A stretch of 64,000 nt of DNA from M55B112 sp964539395. Lineage in GTDB: Bacteria; Bacteroidota; Bacteroidia; Bacteroidales; GCA-2748055. Both the position numbers and the translations under genes were made by a program. The stretch is from NCBI GenBank assembly GCA_964539395.1, contig CAZIIU010000012.1, positions 1 to 64,000 on the forward strand. The letters are read 5' to 3'. Each line of letters starts with the position of its first letter. Position 1 is the stretch's first letter. Shown in pieces: positions 62,938-64,000 of the stretch. Below the pieces are notes generated by a model. That model was not told where the DNA came from and searched no databases. It saw only the letters and a program-made list of their open reading frames with translations.

Positions 62938-64000
62938 TTAAAACGGAACATCACCATTGTTATTAAGCAGATCGGAATTATCGGCAAGGTCGCTGTTTAT
63001 CTTCGATTGAAACCTTGCGGTCGAATTTCCGTTTTCATCTTCAAATACGTCAACGGTCTCCTCAAGGTTAGAAAACTTTGCAAACTCCTTTTGAAATTTA
63101 AGTTGTATATCCCCGATCGGACCATTCCTGTGTTTCGCGAGAATAATTTCAGCAATACCACGCAGGGAGTTTCCTTCCTCATCTACATCAAGTCCGTAGT
63201 ATTCGGGCCTGTGGATAAAAAGCACAATATCTGCATCCTGTTCGATGGCACCGGATTCACGAAGGTCAGAAAGTTGAGGCCGCTTATTTCCAGATCTCAT
63301 CTCAACGCTCCTGTTAAGCTGTGATAATGCAATAATTGGGACATTCAATTCTTTGGCTATACCTTTTAGTGAACGACTTATGGTGCTGACCTCCTGTTCT
63401 CTGCTGCCACCGGTATGGCCCTGTCCGGCAGTCATTAACTGCAGGTAATCGATTACAATGGTTTGTACATCATATTTTTGTTTCAGCCTCCGGCATTTGG
63501 CCCTCAATTCAAAGATAGATATGGCCGGAGTATCATCAATGTAGATCGGGGCCTGTTCAAGGTCCTTGATTTTGTATTCCAATTGCTCCCACTGATAGTT
63601 TTCCAATCGGCCGTTCCTGATCTTGTCAGCTGGTAACTGGGTCTCTGCAACTATCAACCTGTTAACCAGCTGCAATGAGGACATCTCGAGTGAGAAAAAG
63701 GCTATAGGCCTCTCATGATCCACAGCTATATTTCTTGCCATGGTCAAGACAAAGGCAGTTTTCCCCATGGAGGGTCTTGCGGCAATAATAATCAGATCAG
63801 AGGGCTGCCAGCCAGATGTAAGTCTGTCAACCTGAGTATACCCCGATGGCACCCCGCTTAAACTATCTTCCCGCTTGCCTGCCTCTTCAATCTGATGCAG
63901 TGCATCGGCAATCAACTTGTTTATTTTAACTGTCTCTTTTTTGATGTTTCCCTCTGCAATGTTCAGAAGTTCGCGCTCGGAGAAATCGAGAAGATCATCC
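62938..64000 (-). CDS. dnaB: Replicative DNA helicase DnaB (C-terminal part, truncated by window)
   Basis: The reading frame stays open to the end of the window, so this is the last part of DnaB. The linker 'LLDFSERELLNIAEGN' precedes the RecA-like core: Walker A 'IIAARPSMGKTAFVLTMARN', 'PIAFFSLEMSSLQLVNRL', Walker B region 'VQTIVIDYLQLMTAG', 'ALSQLNRSVEMRSGNKRPQLSDLRESGAIEQDADIV' and 'LAKHRNGPIGDIQLKF'. It unwinds DNA at the replication fork. The N-terminal domain and start lie outside the window. No intein is seen in the visible part. Confidence 0.95.
   Translation of the reverse strand, partial: DDLLDFSERELLNIAEGNIKKETVKINKLIADALHQIEEAGKREDSLSGVPSGYTQVDRLTSGWQPSDLIIIAARPSMGKTAFVLTMARNIAVDHERPIAFFSLEMSSLQLVNRLIVAETQLPADKIRNGRLENYQWEQLEYKIKDLEQAPIYIDDTPAISIFELRAKCRRLKQKYDVQTIVIDYLQLMTAGQGHTGGSREQEVSTISRSLKGIAKELNVPIIALSQLNRSVEMRSGNKRPQLSDLRESGAIEQDADIVLFIHRPEYYGLDVDEEGNSLRGIAEIILAKHRNGPIGDIQLKFQKEFAKFSNLEETVDVFEDENGNSTARFQSKINSDLADNSDLLNNNGDVPF

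Noticed and set aside
62938..64000. Intein or insertion in DnaB
   Set aside because: The visible helicase motifs are continuous with normal spacing; the gene is only cut by the window end.

Overview
The window is a chromosomal segment of a Bacteroidota bacterium, most likely Bacteroidales/Marinilabiliales-like. The evidence is a MurF-alanine racemase fusion, a GldB gliding/secretion lipoprotein, a FloA-NfeD pair, a carboxypeptidase-regulatory-domain TonB receptor, a DUF4369-type thioredoxin lipoprotein, an ECF sigma factor beside a membrane-anchored beta-barrel regulator, and several promoter -7 boxes of the Bacteroidota form TAnnTTTG. Most genes are housekeeping or envelope genes in short operons. 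I found no rRNA, tRNA, tmRNA, CRISPR array, prophage or intact insertion sequence.

Layout. 1-5.6 kb: small envelope proteins (LapA-like, coiled-coil lipoprotein, HdeD-like), AsnA and a YccF protein. 5.9-11.4 kb: a complete tripartite RND efflux operon (adaptor, pump, TolC-like channel). 11.4-13.8 kb: two unknown secreted proteins flanking a 1.2 kb gene-free stretch with 22-bp-spaced repeats and strong hairpins that looks like a decayed mobile element. 13.9-17.7 kb: FloA, NfeD, ClpS and a PD40/SPOR envelope protein. 17.8-22 kb: thiol peroxidase, RecA, MiaA, YIP1 protein and SmpB. 22.1-29.7 kb (minus strand): TSP3/EF-hand outer-membrane protein, SPOR-like secreted protein, LOG-family enzyme, UvrA and a lytic transglycosylase. 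30-32.1 kb: ECF sigma factor operon with a transmembrane/beta-barrel fusion partner. 32.4-44.8 kb: secreted serpin, dihydrolipoyl dehydrogenase, TonB receptor, FkbM methyltransferase, MeaB, TlpA-type lipoprotein, polyphosphate kinase and a DUF1573 protein. 45-49.8 kb: a 1097-residue propeller/barrel protein, an M20 amidohydrolase and an 8Fe ferredoxin followed by a terminator and a minisatellite. 50-57 kb: DUF5684 protein, a voltage-gated potassium channel gene broken by one in-frame TAG, GldB, a barrel protein, NadE, a Crp/Fnr regulator and an acyltransferase. 57-64 kb: MurF-Alr, thymidine kinase, a conserved hypothetical overlapping rsmI, a secreted protein with six WMT-motif repeats, and the C-terminal part of DnaB running off the window.

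The observations most worth following are the single in-frame amber codon in the ion channel (51442-51444), the WMT-repeat secreted protein (62199-62828), the one-polypeptide anti-sigma-like/beta-barrel partner of the ECF sigma factor, the 22-23 bp tandem repeat after the ferredoxin gene, and the palindrome in the leader of the dihydrolipoyl dehydrogenase transcript. I do not see one clear-cut new multi-gene system. All family names were assigned by reading motifs, without database searches.
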